Origin: Guadua angustifolia
Lineage: Eukaryota; Streptophyta; Magnoliopsida; Poales; Poaceae
Direction of reading: 5' to 3'
Assembly (NCBI GenBank): GCA_036346375.1
Contig: CM070500.1
Location: forward strand, 75,768,525-75,832,524
Length of the DNA stretch: 64,000 nt
Position 1 is the first letter of the stretch; every line of letters begins with the position of its first letter. The translations under genes were made by a program, and so were the position numbers. This document shows positions 11,458 through 22,753 of this stretch, one piece after another. The notes below the pieces were generated by a model. That model searched no databases and was not told where the DNA came from. It saw nothing but the letters and a program-made list of their open reading frames with translations.

Positions 11458-12643
11458 GGAATAAATCCATTTACACCTTTGAACTATAAAAAAAATGTCT
11501 AAGTAACCTACCAAACTAAAAAAACCGGTTATTTAACACCCTTAACTATCATTCTATCAATACCGGATCGATCAATTTACACTCTACGGCGGTACGTTTT
11601 CTTTGGCTGTTTCGCATCTCCTATATATAATTAAGGCAAAAAGTGATTCAAAACTTTTTAAACTTTTTTATATATGATACTAAGGCAGTACTTATACTCC
11701 CATAAATATTTCAGATTATGATCACATTTGTACAATTTTATAAAATTCTGACAATGTCATTGTCTCAATTAAGGGTTTTTTATTTTGATTTTTATGAGCT
11801 ATCAAATCATACTCAATTCTTTTGGAAATTTTTATGTGTCATCCAAGAGATTTAAAAATAACACCAAAATATTTTCAGATCATGATCAAATGTATACATT
11901 TTTATAAAAATCTAAAAATGTTATTACTGTTTTTAAATTGCTGCTATTTTTATTTTCTAAATATATTAAATACTTTCATAATTTTCCTAAAACTTTTTAG
12001 AAACTTCTGGAGGTATAAATCTTTGATTTATAACCTCTGAAGTTCAAAATCATGCTAGAATAAAATTTGAAGAAAATTTAATTAAACTCTAATCCACCTC
12101 CAGAATGTTTCCAAAAAGTTTCAATGTGTTCCTAAAAAGTTTCAGGAAATTTGAAAGCATTTAATATATTTAGAAAATAAAAATAGTAGCAATTTAAAAT
12201 AGTAATAACACTATTAGATTTTTATAAAAATGTATAGGTTTGATCATTATCTAAAATTTTTATTTTGTCATCTTTATAATTACACAAAAAAATACCAAAA
12301 TAATTGAACATAATTAGATAGGTCATAAAAATCAAAATCAGAAAATCCTCAATTGAGATAATGACCTTGTCAGAATTTTATAAAATCGTACAAGTGTAAT
12401 CATGGTTTAAAATTTTTACATAAGTATAATTATTTCCTTAGGATCATATAAAAAAGTTTCAAAAATTTTGAATCACTTTTTGCCTTAATTATATATAGGA
12501 GATTCAAAACAGCCAAGGAAAACCGCCTTATGGTGTGATTTGATCTGGTATTAATAGTTGAGGGTGTTAAATAATCGATTTTATAGTTTGAAAAGTTATT
12601 TGGACTTTTTTCATAGTTCAAAGGTGTAAAATGGACTTATTCC
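11458..12643. mobile_element. Foldback/MULE-like element with ~0.5-kb inverted arms
   Basis: Left ggaataaatccatttacacc is mirrored at the right end (reverse complement ggaataagtccattttacac), and homology continues inward through the gaatcactttttgcc region, the taaaattctgacaatgtca region and the paired phrases around 12000 and 12110. The whole 1186-bp unit can fold back with a short loop near 12050. Flanks aaaaaattt (11449-11457) and aaaaaaaat (12644-12652) match 7 of 9, compatible with a Mutator-type 9-bp duplication, though A-rich and therefore weak. No transposase. Confidence 0.75.
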
Positions 12644-12946
12644 AAAAAAAATCAATGAAAGTAGACATGTACTTATATAATAGTTTTGTAACATCATAAA
12701 TCTAATACATATATTTAAAGTTTGCTAAAAGTATGATACAAATAGTTCTAAGATTTTATAAATCTCAACCCATTAAAATCATAATTAATTTAATCAATAA
12801 ATTTTGCCTATTAAAAAGATAGCTTCCTAACATTTTTTAAATTTTAGAGAAGTATATACCCGGCATGCCATATAGATCCACCCATACATGAGTGTGGGTG
12901 GGCTAATGCCTACTGGACTATTTGCGGTGACATGGGAACGTCGTGC
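12644..12946. other. AT-rich spacer, no gene seen
   Basis: Unremarkable AT-rich DNA between the foldback element and the next hAT-like left end. No ORF or repeat of note. Confidence 0.5.
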
Positions 12947-13408
12947 TAGGGGTGAGCATTCGGTTTCGGTTTTAAAATAATTCGGTTTTTGAAAATTGGA
13001 ACCGAATTTCTTGTACAAAAATAAAAAACCGAACTGAATTAACCGAAATATTTCGGTTTGGTTAATTTGGTTTTTCGGTTAACCGAAATATGAATAACAT
13101 TAGGTAGATTAGATTTAGTCCTTCTCATATTGCAACACATAGTATGGATAAACCCACACAATATTCATATGTCATTACAATATAAACATAATAGAATATA
13201 TGAATATACTAAACATATGCATAAATGTATTATAGTATGAGAATTGTTTAGTGGCTTTAAGAAGAATATTATAAAAGTGGTATTGTACATGGGCTATTCG
13301 GTTATTTTGGTTTTTGAAAGCAAAAAACGAACCGAACACCGAAAACCGAATTATACTAAAACAAAAACCGAACCAAAAACCAAAAACCGAAAAAACCGAA
13401 ATAATCGG
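12947..13408. mobile_element. Left part of a hAT-like CGGTT-repeat element, interrupted
   Basis: Begins TAGGGGTGAGCATTCGG and consists of ttcggtt/aaccgaa repeats around an AT-rich core that matches 8760-8985 in inverted orientation (cacacaatattcatat..., tgagaattgtttagtggctt). The expected right end is missing here; a possible one (aaatgcccacccctac) lies at 18030-18043 beyond the LTR element. The 8-bp flanks of that pair do not match, so the reunion is tentative. Confidence 0.65.
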
Positions 13409-14383
13409 TGTAAGGACCCGAATTCACCAATTCGAATCCACTGTGTTTTACCGCACTAGTCTCAGGATCAACGTTAGTGCACACAGCTTAACATCGGTAA
13501 GCATCACATCATACACAACGATAAGGATAGTAAGACTTGATTTATTTAATATAACTAGTGTATGATCTTATGATCACTTACATTATTCAGCCACACGGCT
13601 AGACTGAAAATAAACTTAAGACAAATGCAGCGGAAAAATAGCAAAAGACGTAGATGTCCCATCAGCACACCACAGGCGACTGACAAGGCTTGGCCTAGTG
13701 ACTCGTATCCACCTGGAAATCCTCCTCCAACATGGGCGATGATTCCACCACTGTTGTTTGTTGTAGATGGCAAGGGCGAGTACAAAAGCACTCAACAAGT
13801 TGTGCACAGAATGCAATCTTACCATAACTATATGCAAGGCTTATTCCAAAGAATGGCTATGTAGTTCTTTTGCAGTAAAGCGGCATTTATGAACACATAC
13901 GTTTTATAGATTGAAAAGACGGTAAATCAAATAGTAGCAATAACAGATTCAATGATTCGAGTAAACCAAGTTTCCATCCTAAGTCAAACTTCATTATCCA
14001 CATGGCATCCTGCCATATCCCATTCATTTGTCTAATTAATTAACTAACCCTTGACTGTAATTTCCGATCATTGCTCAATACCGTGAGCACGGCTATTCGA
14101 ATAATTTGTACACTCTGCAGAGGTTATGCACTTTACCCACACGATACAACCATGCACCACACATGCGAATGATCATAACAAGCCTTTACAATGCACCATC
14201 TTAACCCAGTACTACCCGCTAAGGTTTCAATACTGATGGGCTAAACCACCACAACAGAGCCCCCCTCTTGCGCCACGTGAGTTTCTTCCGTACACCCGGA
14301 CTCACACCACCACGATAGTACTCAAACTAAGACTTTGCAAATTAGTCAGCTAAGCTGCCCCATAACAGACATGTAGTTGTATG

Positions 14384-15238
14384 CAGTGGCGTATCCAGAA
14401 ACTTAGAAAGGAGGGGGCTAAAATTGAGACCTCCAAACTAATATATATAATATATTAATATATATATATATATAGTATTTTTTTTAAACATAGAACATGA
14501 CAAAATGATATATATAATATAAATATACCAACACTTATCTAACAGTCGCATATAACATAAATATGTAACATTACAAAGAAAAAAAAACGTACCGATCATT
14601 ACTTCTTAAGAGTTGATAGTTGATATTTACGAGTTTTTATGTGTTGAAAACGTTGCAAAATATCTTCCATGTCTATCTTGAAAAATATGTCTTACTCGAT
14701 GTAGCATATCATGGGATCATTTAATCAGTCATCACTTATCTTATTACGCAAATTTATCTTGATAATCTTCATTGCCAAGAAAACCCTTTCAACTATAGCT
14801 GTGCCCACAAATAAAACTAATGCTAATTCAGTAAGCCTATAGACTAATGAATAAACAACATGCTTTTTTGCTTCAGCCATCATCACCGCGAGACTAGCAA
14901 GATCATTACAACTTGAAAATTCTTCTCTTCTCAAGTCATCAATGAATAAGTCAAGTTGTGTTTCCAAAACCACACAATTATATGATGAGAAATCATCTGA
15001 ATAAATCTCTGAAAGCCGAAGAAGCCTACCATGTTCAAAATTTGCAAATGAATCTCTTAGGTTTAGACAAACAATACATCTCAAAAGCTCTATCGAAGAT
15101 TCACTGAACCTATTGTTTAACTCGGTAGCTTCCCTAAATTTGTAGATGTGTTTTTCCTAAATTTATCTAACTTGGGGCAGGAGGGGGGCACAGGTGGGGC
15201 TCCAGCCCACCCAAGCCCCCCGGGTAAATACGCCACTG
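14384..15238. mobile_element. hAT transposon remnant inserted in the LTR
   Basis: TIRs CAGTGGCGTATCCAGAAAC and (reverse complement of right end) CAGTGGCGTATTTACCC. The 8-bp duplication gttgtatg (14376-14383) / gttgcatg (15239-15246) matches 7 of 8. It interrupts the Gypsy LTR and is therefore younger than it. It holds a partial transposase on the minus strand, so it is an internally deleted derivative. Confidence 0.92.
14725..15084 (-). pseudogene. hAT transposase C-terminal fragment (dimerisation domain, TTF/DUF4371 type)
   Basis: The peptide contains LDLFIDDLRREEFSSCNDLA, then MAEAKKHVVYSLVYRLTELA, then VGTAIVERVFLAMKIIKINL. This is the C-terminal hAT dimerisation region of the ZMYM1-like/DUF4371 hAT family common in plants, whose consensus has TATVERAFSAMK. 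The N-terminal zinc finger and catalytic RNase H-like core are absent, so it is not an active transposase. Confidence 0.85.
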
Positions 15239-17364
15239 GTTGCATGACTGACTCAGGTCAAAGGCTCGCAAGGTTAAGTCCTTAGGGTTGATCAAAGCAA
15301 GACTTGCACATACCCTCTGCCCATCGGGCCCACCCTGGCACACTTGCCCTTGCCACTTGCTTCAATCTAAGTGAGTACTAACCCAGTTGATTACCAAGCA
15401 CCACATGCTATCCATAAATCAACATCGTTGCGTGACCTCCCCACCATAACAACTCAATCTCTTTGTGTGACCACACATGACACACAAATTCATATCATTG
15501 TTCCATATTCCATTAGCAAGATTATTAATCAGTGATTCATGAACATGTGATGACGTGGCATGGCTAAGCATTCTAATCCGGTCTAACCATCCCATGTTGA
15601 TTTTATTATTAACCAACTATAGTAACCAACCTAAGGTGTCAAGTGGATCATGGCATACAATTGACAAGGTAGGGTGTAATTAAAAGGGTATGATATCTAA
15701 ATCCCAATTTAAGTTGAAATCATTTATACATATAAAATAATATGCAATAAGGTAAAACAAAATAGCAATTTTGCAATCGTGGGTTCAAAATGATAAAAGC
15801 ATAACTTGCCTTGGTTAAGCTCCTGGTCCTGCTCTGGAAATTGATCTTGTGCTGCGAAATCCTCTTCCGAAGCCTCACACAACTCGACGTCTACGCGAAC
15901 CGAAAAGAAATAACAAATAAATACCAAAACAGAGAACAAATAAACTCAAAAATTCAAACAAAAACCACCATTAGATAGATCTCAATTTTACAAATTTTTA
16001 GAAATTTGAATCACCTCAATCGGAGTTCGTATGAGGGAGAACGAGCTCTCGGAAGATTCAAATTTTTGAAAATTCATAAAATTGGAAAATCAGTATTTAT
16101 CCGAATTATTTTTGTAAAGGAAAATCCGATTATTGCGTCAGCTGACGTCAGCCCCGATCTGGACCGACGAGCTCCTCTAGATCCAACGGCCATAGATCAC
16201 CCGGCTACGTGGCCTAATCTACAACGTCCATCTACGATCGGACGGCCGTCACTTACCCGAGCAGTGCACTGTTGACCTGGATGACGTGGCTCGATCGTAG
16301 CCGCTTACCTTTGATCGGATGGCGACAAGTACCCGAGACGTTCACTGTTTCCCGAAGTGACGCGGCGAGATCCCAACGGTCCTGCGATGATCCGACGGAT
16401 GGCGCTGCTCGGTCCCAGCGATGGCGATGCGGCGGCGCGGTTCTACCGAACGTGAAGACGATGACCACCCCGATGACGTTTCGGCGCTCTCCGGTGACCA
16501 CCAAGCGGTGGAGCAGGTGCGGCGCGATGAGGTGAGTTTGGATCTGGCTTCGGCGCGGCGGAAGGGAATCTCTAACGGCGGCAATGGCGTGGCAAGCTTC
16601 TTGGCACTCCGACGAGCTATGGCGGGCGCTGCGCGGCTCTACTGGTAGCAGTGCTTGGGAAGGATTGTGCGGTGGCTCACGGGGTTCCTCGGGAGGGGTT
16701 CGGGGTCCTTAAATACCTGGCGCTGGCACGGATGTCGGAGTCCTAGCGGTGCATGGCGGCGGCGGCGCGGCTCCGAGTCCGGGTCGGACATGATGACCAC
16801 CAGTTACACGATCAAGATCGGATGCCCACGCAAGACTTCGGACGTGGCACGATCCTAACCGAACGGTGAACCCAACGGCCGAGATGCACTAGGGTTACGC
16901 GGCGCACGGCTTTGATGAAGACCGCACGATCGAGATCCGACGGCTACGGATGCTAGGGTTTTGGGCGGCGACGCGGCTTGAAGAAGCCCGTTGGATGGCG
17001 ATCCAACGGCCAGCGACAGGGCTACCCGAGGCGGGTCGCAACGGTTTAAATGAAGGAGACGGCAAGACACAAGAGTGGGCTTCGCCCATTATCGCTTTCG
17101 AGGATTTTCGGGGGTTTTTGATTTAAAATAATTAGATAAAATAGTTTGAAAATCTCAAAAACACTTTGAGACATTCTAGACTCAAATAAAATATTTTTAG
17201 AAAAATTTATTTTAAATTTATCTAATTATAATTAGTTTTCCACAAAAGGCAATATACTTTTATTTTTAAAATAATCCAAATAAATCCAGAAAATTCACAA
17301 AAAGCACAATTTGCAATAAAACACTATTAACTAAATAAAAAGCCAAAAAATTTGGGATGTTACA

Positions 17365-17380
17365 AACCTCCCCCCTTAAC
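17365..17380 (-). other. Polypurine tract of the minus-strand Gypsy element
   Basis: Reverse complement gttaaggggggaggtt sits directly upstream of the LTR start TGTAACA; it primes plus-strand DNA synthesis. Its position fixes the element's orientation. Confidence 0.85.
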
Positions 17381-17405
17381 AGAATCTCGACCCTGAGATT
17401 CAGGG

Positions 17406-18012
17406 CTAACTAGAGAATAGGTTTGGGAATTCTGCCTTCAAGTTCTCTTCGCGCTCCCAGGTTGCTTCGCTCTCTGAGTGATTGCTCCATTGGACTCTGC
17501 AAAAATGAGTAGACTTATTTCTAGTCCTGCGTTCCATGACATCCAGAATCTTAATCGGCTGCTCCTTGTACGTCAAGTCCTCTTGTAACTCGACATTTCT
17601 AACGGCGCTCGCTTCTGCTTGGCACTCTAAGACACTTTTTAAGCTGTGACACATGGAACACATCATGGACAGCTGCTAATGACTGTGGTAACTCCAGCTG
17701 ATACGCAACCTCTCCGTGACGGCTCAATATTTTGAATGGCCCAACGAACCTGGGTGCAAGCTTCCCTTTGGCATGGAATCTTTTTACACCTTTAAGGGGA
17801 GTAACTCTAAGATACACGAAATCATTAGGTTCAAAACTCAAATCACGGCGGCGATTGTCAGTATAGCTCTTTTGCCTCGATTGCGCTGCTTTCAGTCTTT
17901 CTCTAATCATGGCAACTTGTTCCTCGGCCTCTCTGAGAATCTCAGGCCCAAACACTGAACGCTCCCCTATTTCATTCCAATTTAACGGGGTACGGCAGGC
18001 ACGACCATATAA
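17406..18012 (-). pseudogene. Gypsy (Tekay/Del-like chromovirus) integrase C-terminus and chromodomain, frameshifted and truncated
   Basis: Minus strand from 18012: YGRACRTPLNWNEIGERSV and FGPEILREAEEQVAMIRERL lead to NDFVYLRVTPLKGVKRF and VFHVSQLKKCLRVP (integrase C-terminal SH3-like/GPY region). The reading then shifts frame near 17610-17630 and continues in a chromodomain-like segment: ELQEDLTYKEQPIKILD, CRVQWSNHSESEATWERE, FPNLF, stop at about 17406. The chromodomain directs integration to heterochromatin in this clade. Everything upstream (gag to integrase core) is deleted, so the element is dead. Confidence 0.9.
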
Positions 18013-18043
18013 TTTGGTTTCGATTTAAAAATGCCCACCCCTA
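18013..18043. mobile_element. Possible right terminus of a hAT-like element
   Basis: aatttggtttcgatttaaaaatgcccacccctac ends like the TAGGGGTGGGCAT termini seen elsewhere in the window. It could be the right end of the element that starts at 12947 and was split by the Gypsy element, but the flanking octamers do not match. Confidence 0.45.
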
Positions 18044-18755
18044 CGCAAATTGTAGATTAATTACATAGGACAATCACTAGCAGTAAATGGATATGTTACT
18101 ATTCAACATCAATAATGAAAAAATCGGCAGCTGCGCCCCTGCTGGAGGCGGCGTCGAGCCTACGAAGTCGGTGCGATATCGAACCCCGCGCGTCTAGCAG
18201 AAAGCGGCGGTGGCCCGAACCCGCACCACACATTTGGCGACCTCGCCCGAGTCGCTCCTCACCGCCAACCGTTTTGGCTCCACGCCAGTGTCGCATGCAG
18301 CCAGATGTTTTGGCTTCGCGCTCGTCGTGCACACCGCCGGCCGCCTCAACTTCACGCCCAAGCCGCACGCTTCCGGTTGTTTTGGCTTCGTGCCTGCCAC
18401 TTGACGCTCGAGCGCACCTCCTCGGTTGCGTTGGTGCACATCTCGGTAGCTGCGCCAAGTGCCGCCTCCTCGGTTCTTGTGCCCGCAGCCGCTCCGAGTG
18501 CCGCTTGCTTCGCTGCTCTGGCGCCGTCCGTCGCTTTCGCTCTCGCCGCCGCGTGACTACCGCCGCTTCCGCTCCCACGTCGCTTCGCCGCTCGGTTGCC
18601 TCGCCCGCTACACTTCGGTCGTCACGCCCGCTGTGCCTCAGCTGTCGTCGAAGCCCGTCCGCACCGCCCACTGCCGAAGCCCAGATGCGCCACCCGCCGA
18701 TTGAGTTGCTCGGTCGCGTCGCCCGTAGCGACCCCCGCCGATTGAGTTGCACCCG
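18044..18755. other. GC-rich sequence flanking the CACTA insertion; no recognisable protein
   Basis: Long ORFs exist on both strands (e.g. 18115-18984 + and 18782-18099 -), but their translations are low-complexity Arg/Ala/Pro/Ser and one ORF crosses into the CACTA terminus, so I do not call a gene. The composition resembles decayed 5' exon or LTR sequence. Confidence 0.4.
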
Positions 18756-20175
18756 CACTACAGGAAACGACATCAGTGTCATCGGCCAAAATATCTATAT
18801 CAGCGGTTTAATAACCGACGACAAATATATGACCTATATCAGCGGCAATATATTACCCCGACGACATATATACTCCCTGGCACGATGCCTAGTTGGCGCG
18901 GGCAGGATTTTGAATTTCGTTTCCCGCGAAAAGTATCTATGTCGGCGGCCAACGTTAGACCGACGATACAGTCCCTCACACTAACGACAACCTAACGCCC
19001 AGGCGGAAGGACTTCAACGCGGCCCCACATGGCAGTGGGCACAACCACTTGTGTCGACGGGAAATAATATGCCGCCGACAAAATAGCGGTCCCACATGGC
19101 AGTGAACTTCAAAACGGTCCCACATGACAACACCACCTTTTGTCGGTGGCAAACGACATGCCGACGACATTATTAATTCCAAATGGGATTAGAAAATATT
19201 TTTGTTGTTTTTAAAATTTAGAAAAATCAAATATAGCTTTTAGAATGGTTGTTATGTACTCAATATACATTTGTATGAAATGTGGTATATTTATTTTTAA
19301 TTAATTGGTATGTGACGGCGGTGTGTTTGTTAAATTAATATACTGTCCTACCTAAAGTTTCAATTAATGCACTTTCTAGTAACGATGCAACACTGGGCGA
19401 TCGGGAAACGAGGAATGATCTGCTACATGTTGTAAACCCCTAAAATGACAATTCAAATGTCTTATTCGCCCGTCTAAGGCTTATTAAAATAATCGGTCGC
19501 TATGTGTGTTTCATGTGTTTTACCTAGAAGCAGCCAGGAGGTCGACCTTTTCGAGCCGAAAAGGGCCGTAAGTGTATGGATGTGCTAGGATGGTATTTGC
19601 CATGTTGTGGAGGTGCATGCAGGCTGGTTCGATTGATACCGTGGAAGTGCAGTGGATTATTGTCGATACGTTGAAGCCTCTGTGTCGGCGGCTATAATTA
19701 TACCGACGACAAAAACTATATAGTGTCGGCGCTTGTCACCAAACCGTCGATAAAGCTTGACACAAATGACCGAAAGTGTCGCTTGCCATGTAGGTCGACG
19801 ACACGATCACGTGTCTCTCGCTGGTGGGACCAACTCATCGCTATTTAAAGTTTGGGCCGTTTGACCTAGACACAAATGACTCAGTGTCGTTGGCTAAAGG
19901 TCGGCCGACGACATAGGTCATGTGTCTCCTAGGGTTAGTGTCGGCGGTCCATATTGGCCGATGACATAGATCGTGTGTCTCTGACGGTGGGACCAACTAC
20001 TGCTACGAAAGTTTGGGCCGTTTGACCTAAACACAATTGAGTCAGTGTCGTCAGCCCCATGTGGCTGCCAACATAGGTCATGTATCTCTGCTGGTGGGAC
20101 CACCTGCTGCCACGAAACTTTTTGTCTAGGGTCAGTGTCGGCGGTCCCTGGGAGGCCGACGACAAAAGGCTTTCA
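18756..20175. repeat. Left subterminal repeats of the CACTA element
   Basis: Many copies of tgtcggcgg...ccgacgaca spaced tens of bases apart, in both orientations, densest at 18770-19170 and 19680-20165. In En/Spm such motifs bind the TnpA-like protein. Between 19170 and 19670 the sequence is AT-rich filler. Confidence 0.85.
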
Positions 20176-20226
20176 TTTAACTCGCGGCCGGCCCGTGCGC
20201 TAAGTCCCAAAGGTACTTAGCACAAG

Positions 20227-20427
20227 GTCGCCTCCCATGCGCCCTACCGCCTCCTGCCCCCCTGCCTCCCTCAGCTTGCCGCCGCCCCTCCTCCGTACAC
20301 GCCACGGCCGCTTCTTTCTTCAGGCCAAGGTCGCCTCAGCTTCTCCGCCCTCATTTCCCGCCCCTCCTCGCGGCCGCCGTCGCCCCTCGCCTTCATGGCA
20401 CATGACACCGTGTTCTCGTTGATGCGG
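20227..20427 (+). pseudogene. Captured exon-like GC island ending in a splice donor
   Basis: GC-rich pyrimidine-heavy block following the subterminal repeats; one frame ends MAHDTVFSLMR directly at a consensus donor (cgg|gtaagc at 20428). It looks like the first exon of a captured host gene, possibly spliced to the Nop58-like exon at 21304 via a ~880-bp intron. I do not recognise the peptide. Confidence 0.45.
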
Positions 20428-21303
20428 GTAAGCAATTCATTTCTTCCTCCATTTTATGATTGCCTTTTCAACTTTTGCCTTTTTTTGGTTTGTTTCCTAC
20501 CATCCAAGGTTCATACTTTGATTCAACAAATTTAGGTGATTTAGTTTGTAGTTATTTTATTATTCTTATATCCGGGAATTCATATGAAATTAGAAAAATA
20601 TATTAGGAACTGATGGTGATTAGAATATGTAGTCAGAGAAGCTTTAACACTCGGATGAAGGTGGTCATGTCATTGGGATCGATGTAAATGTAACCGCCTA
20701 ACATGTTAATTAACTGCAATCACATGGCTCGTAACTTCTATTTGCAACCAGAATGGTGTAAGGTGAAATCTGACAAATCATAGAGTAATTCTGGTACTTG
20801 GATAAAGTGTACCATATGCTACAACATTTCACCAAAGTTGTCCTTTAGATGCTATTGGATACTGGGATGTAATACAATCAATTCCAGAGCTGTACTCGCA
20901 AATGAGAATGTCGAATGGTTTATGTTCTTATTACTTGGTTCCTTTATGTATAATATGTGCTATATGTGAAAGGCATGACTGTATATACAGGGTTCAACAC
21001 GCACATTCATAGAGTCAAATCTTGTAATTCATGTAGTTTTTGCGCAAATTTGTTCACCTAATGACATTTAATGAATGCCACAGAATGATTAAGGCTACAT
21101 AAATGATTTTCTTTCCCGTGTTGTTTTCTCGACTTTCTTCTCTGATGTTGATACATGTAGCTCCTTTTAATTACACTCTAGAATAATTTTTGTATGCACA
21201 TCTGCTGCACCATCTTTAATTTTTTCTCTCCTAACTATATATATACTATGCTTGTACTGACCTAGCTCCTAATTCCTGACTCAATATGTTAAACATTAAT
21301 TAG

Positions 21304-21614
21304 ATGGTTGAGCTGAAGGCTTTTAACAAAGTAGAGAACACATCTTATGCCCTTTCGGTTGTGACCCTCATTATTGATAGCAAGCCTAGCAAGGGTTTGC
21401 GCAAGTTCTTGCACACGCACTACGGGGGTGAAACATTAGCAGTTGCTGATTCTAAAATTGGAAATGCTATAAAAGAGAAGGTAGTCAGTTAGGTTTCTCA
21501 GTTCCTTTGTTTGTTTGTACAGAATTGCCAACCTTCCTTACACTTTTGATGTGCTTTCTGCAAAAAAATTGACTGCCTTGACAGTAGCGCTGTGATGGAG
21601 CTGATGTTATATGG
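21304..21614 (+). pseudogene. Captured Nop58/Nop5-like gene fragment (two exons)
   Basis: After an AG acceptor the peptide VELKAFNKVENTSYALSVVT, then DSKPSKGLRKFL, then GGETLAVADSKIGNAIKEK matches the N-terminal (NOP5NT) domain of Nop58, a core protein of box C/D snoRNPs. The exon stops at a donor (aag|gtagtc, 21480). The next Nop58 block, KIDCL..SAVMELM, resumes at about 21568-21612, but its acceptor is mutated (tctgcaa instead of cag). The rest of Nop58 is missing, so this is a transduplicated fragment in the CACTA element, not a working gene. Confidence 0.85.
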
Positions 21615-21806
21615 TTCGCATCATTATCTTCCAGCAATTTTTCATTATATTCATAGTCATGCTTTCATTATCCTTTTGTGTTGCTATTTATTGCCATGCT
21701 ATTTTGTGCTTTATTCCTGGTTCTTAGTTGTATGGTTCAACATCATTATCTTCCGGCAGTTTTTCATTATATGCATAGTCATGCTTTCATTGTCCTTATT
21801 GTTATT
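21612..21806. repeat. Imperfect direct duplication, about 120-bp spacing
   Basis: atggttcgcatcattatctt and onward (cagcaatttttcattatatt...agtcatgctttcatt) is repeated from about 21733 with few changes. It starts where the Nop58 homology ends. Confidence 0.75.
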
Positions 21807-21910
21807 ATTTATCTAAATTTCATTTGCAATATTGATTAAAGTTAATATCTTATGGGCTGACAAGTCAAGATATCTTAAGATTCTTATTTGTAGACAACCC
21901 TAATTTGATA

Positions 21911-21940
21911 TTCCGTTGCAATGCACGGGCACCCTACTAG
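21911..21940 (+). mobile_element. Helitron-type 3' terminus
   Basis: ttccgttgcaatgcacgggc followed by accctactag and then T. A short GC hairpin a few bases before a terminal CTAG|T is characteristic of Helitron 3' ends, and this CCGTTGCAAnGCACGGGC phrase is familiar from grass genomes. I did not find a convincing 5' TC end, so the element's left limit is unknown; the Nop58-like fragment could be its cargo. Confidence 0.55.
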
Positions 21941-22112
21941 TATATGTGAATGCGATTGCATGTCTATTGACTGTTAAGCATATTTGTGTTCTATATTGTG
22001 AACAAATGTGATTGTGTGTTGTAATAAAGTATTTGTATTCTGTGAATGTGATATGTGCATACTGTATAATCTATGCTATATGAATGTGATACTACAATAT
22101 GTGCTGTTTTAG

Positions 22113-22309
22113 GAGGGTGAATTGCAAAAAAGCACATCCCTCATCTCCGGCTGTCTCTGCCGCCTCCGGCCCGCCGCCTCGCCCGGCAGCCTCGACGACG
22201 CCTCCGCCTCCGATCGGGAGGTCGCCCACACCAACCACGCCGCCGGCTTTCCCGAGCTCGCCCACGCCGCTCGGTCCCGCCTCGCCCTCCTAGTCGCCAT
22301 CTCCCTAAG
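22113..22309 (+). pseudogene. Second captured exon-like GC island
   Basis: GC-rich block whose frame VAHTNHAAGFPELAHAARSR LALLVAISLR runs to a consensus donor (ctaag|gtaatc at 22310). An abrupt GC shift against AT-rich neighbours suggests captured host DNA. The protein is not recognised. After it, 22330-22480 repeats gtgatgaaatgtatatgca several times. Confidence 0.4.
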
Positions 22310-22539
22310 GTAATCTCTGTGGAGCCATCTCTTTTCGATGATGAATGTAGCCCAATATATATGCGAATGTAGTCTAAATTTGTGATGAAATGTATATGCA
22401 TAATGTTGTGATGAAATGAAATGTATATGCAGAATGTAGCCGAGCAATCCATAGTAACATTGTGATGAAATTAAATGTATATACATCTTTGACAAAAGAC
22501 AACTACAACATGACTAACTGGTTGCTTTTGGAAATCAAA

Positions 22540-22753
22540 AGAGGCAGCAGAATTAGGTTGTGCGTGGTTGGTTATCGTTAGTTGCTATATGTGGTTGTTA
22601 TTATATTAAATACTGTCTTTTGTCTGCCGAGTGGATGTCCTAGTTTTAGGGAGGTGTCATTAAATTTTTAATAATTTTGGTAAGTTGTCGGTATGTTAGC
22701 TTGCTTTGCTAAATTATTCTAGCGACAGCCGCTTGTTGTTTGAGGGTGTAACA
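22540..22753 (+). mobile_element. LTR 3'-end fragment inside the CACTA element
   Basis: ctgccgagtggatgtcctag, ttagggaggt and the terminal gagggtgtaaca line up with 62310-62492 of the intact LTR (ctactgagtggatgtcctct, ctagggaggtcat, ggggtgttaca). No primer site follows, so it is a stray LTR fragment. 22754-23400 shows nothing else. Confidence 0.55.

Larger units (their letters stand above)
13409..17364 (-). mobile_element. 3' LTR of a chromovirus-type Gypsy retrotransposon (minus strand)
   Basis: On the minus strand it starts TGTAACATCCC (17364) and ends GGTCCTTACA (13409), with a polypurine tract immediately upstream, so this is the 3' LTR, 3956 bp including an 855-bp hAT insertion. GC-rich blocks at 16140-17090 and the ORFs in them are LTR sequence, not genes. 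A homologous, more decayed LTR lies at 57229-58808 (shared gctattcgaataattt, ctctgcagagg, tttacccaca, cccctcttgcgcc). Confidence 0.85.

Noticed and set aside
16141..17090. Several ORFs in a GC-rich segment
   Set aside because: They are inside the Gypsy LTR, which is non-coding.
13409..17364. Pairing this LTR with 57229-58808 as the two LTRs of one element
   Set aside because: Both are minus-oriented, but they are 40 kb apart, strongly diverged and each has its own truncation context; they are separate insertions of related families.
18115..18984. 289-codon ORF on + and 227-codon ORF on - in the same place
   Set aside because: Low-complexity Arg/Ala/Pro/Ser translations on both strands of a GC-rich block; the + ORF runs across the CACTA terminus at 18756.
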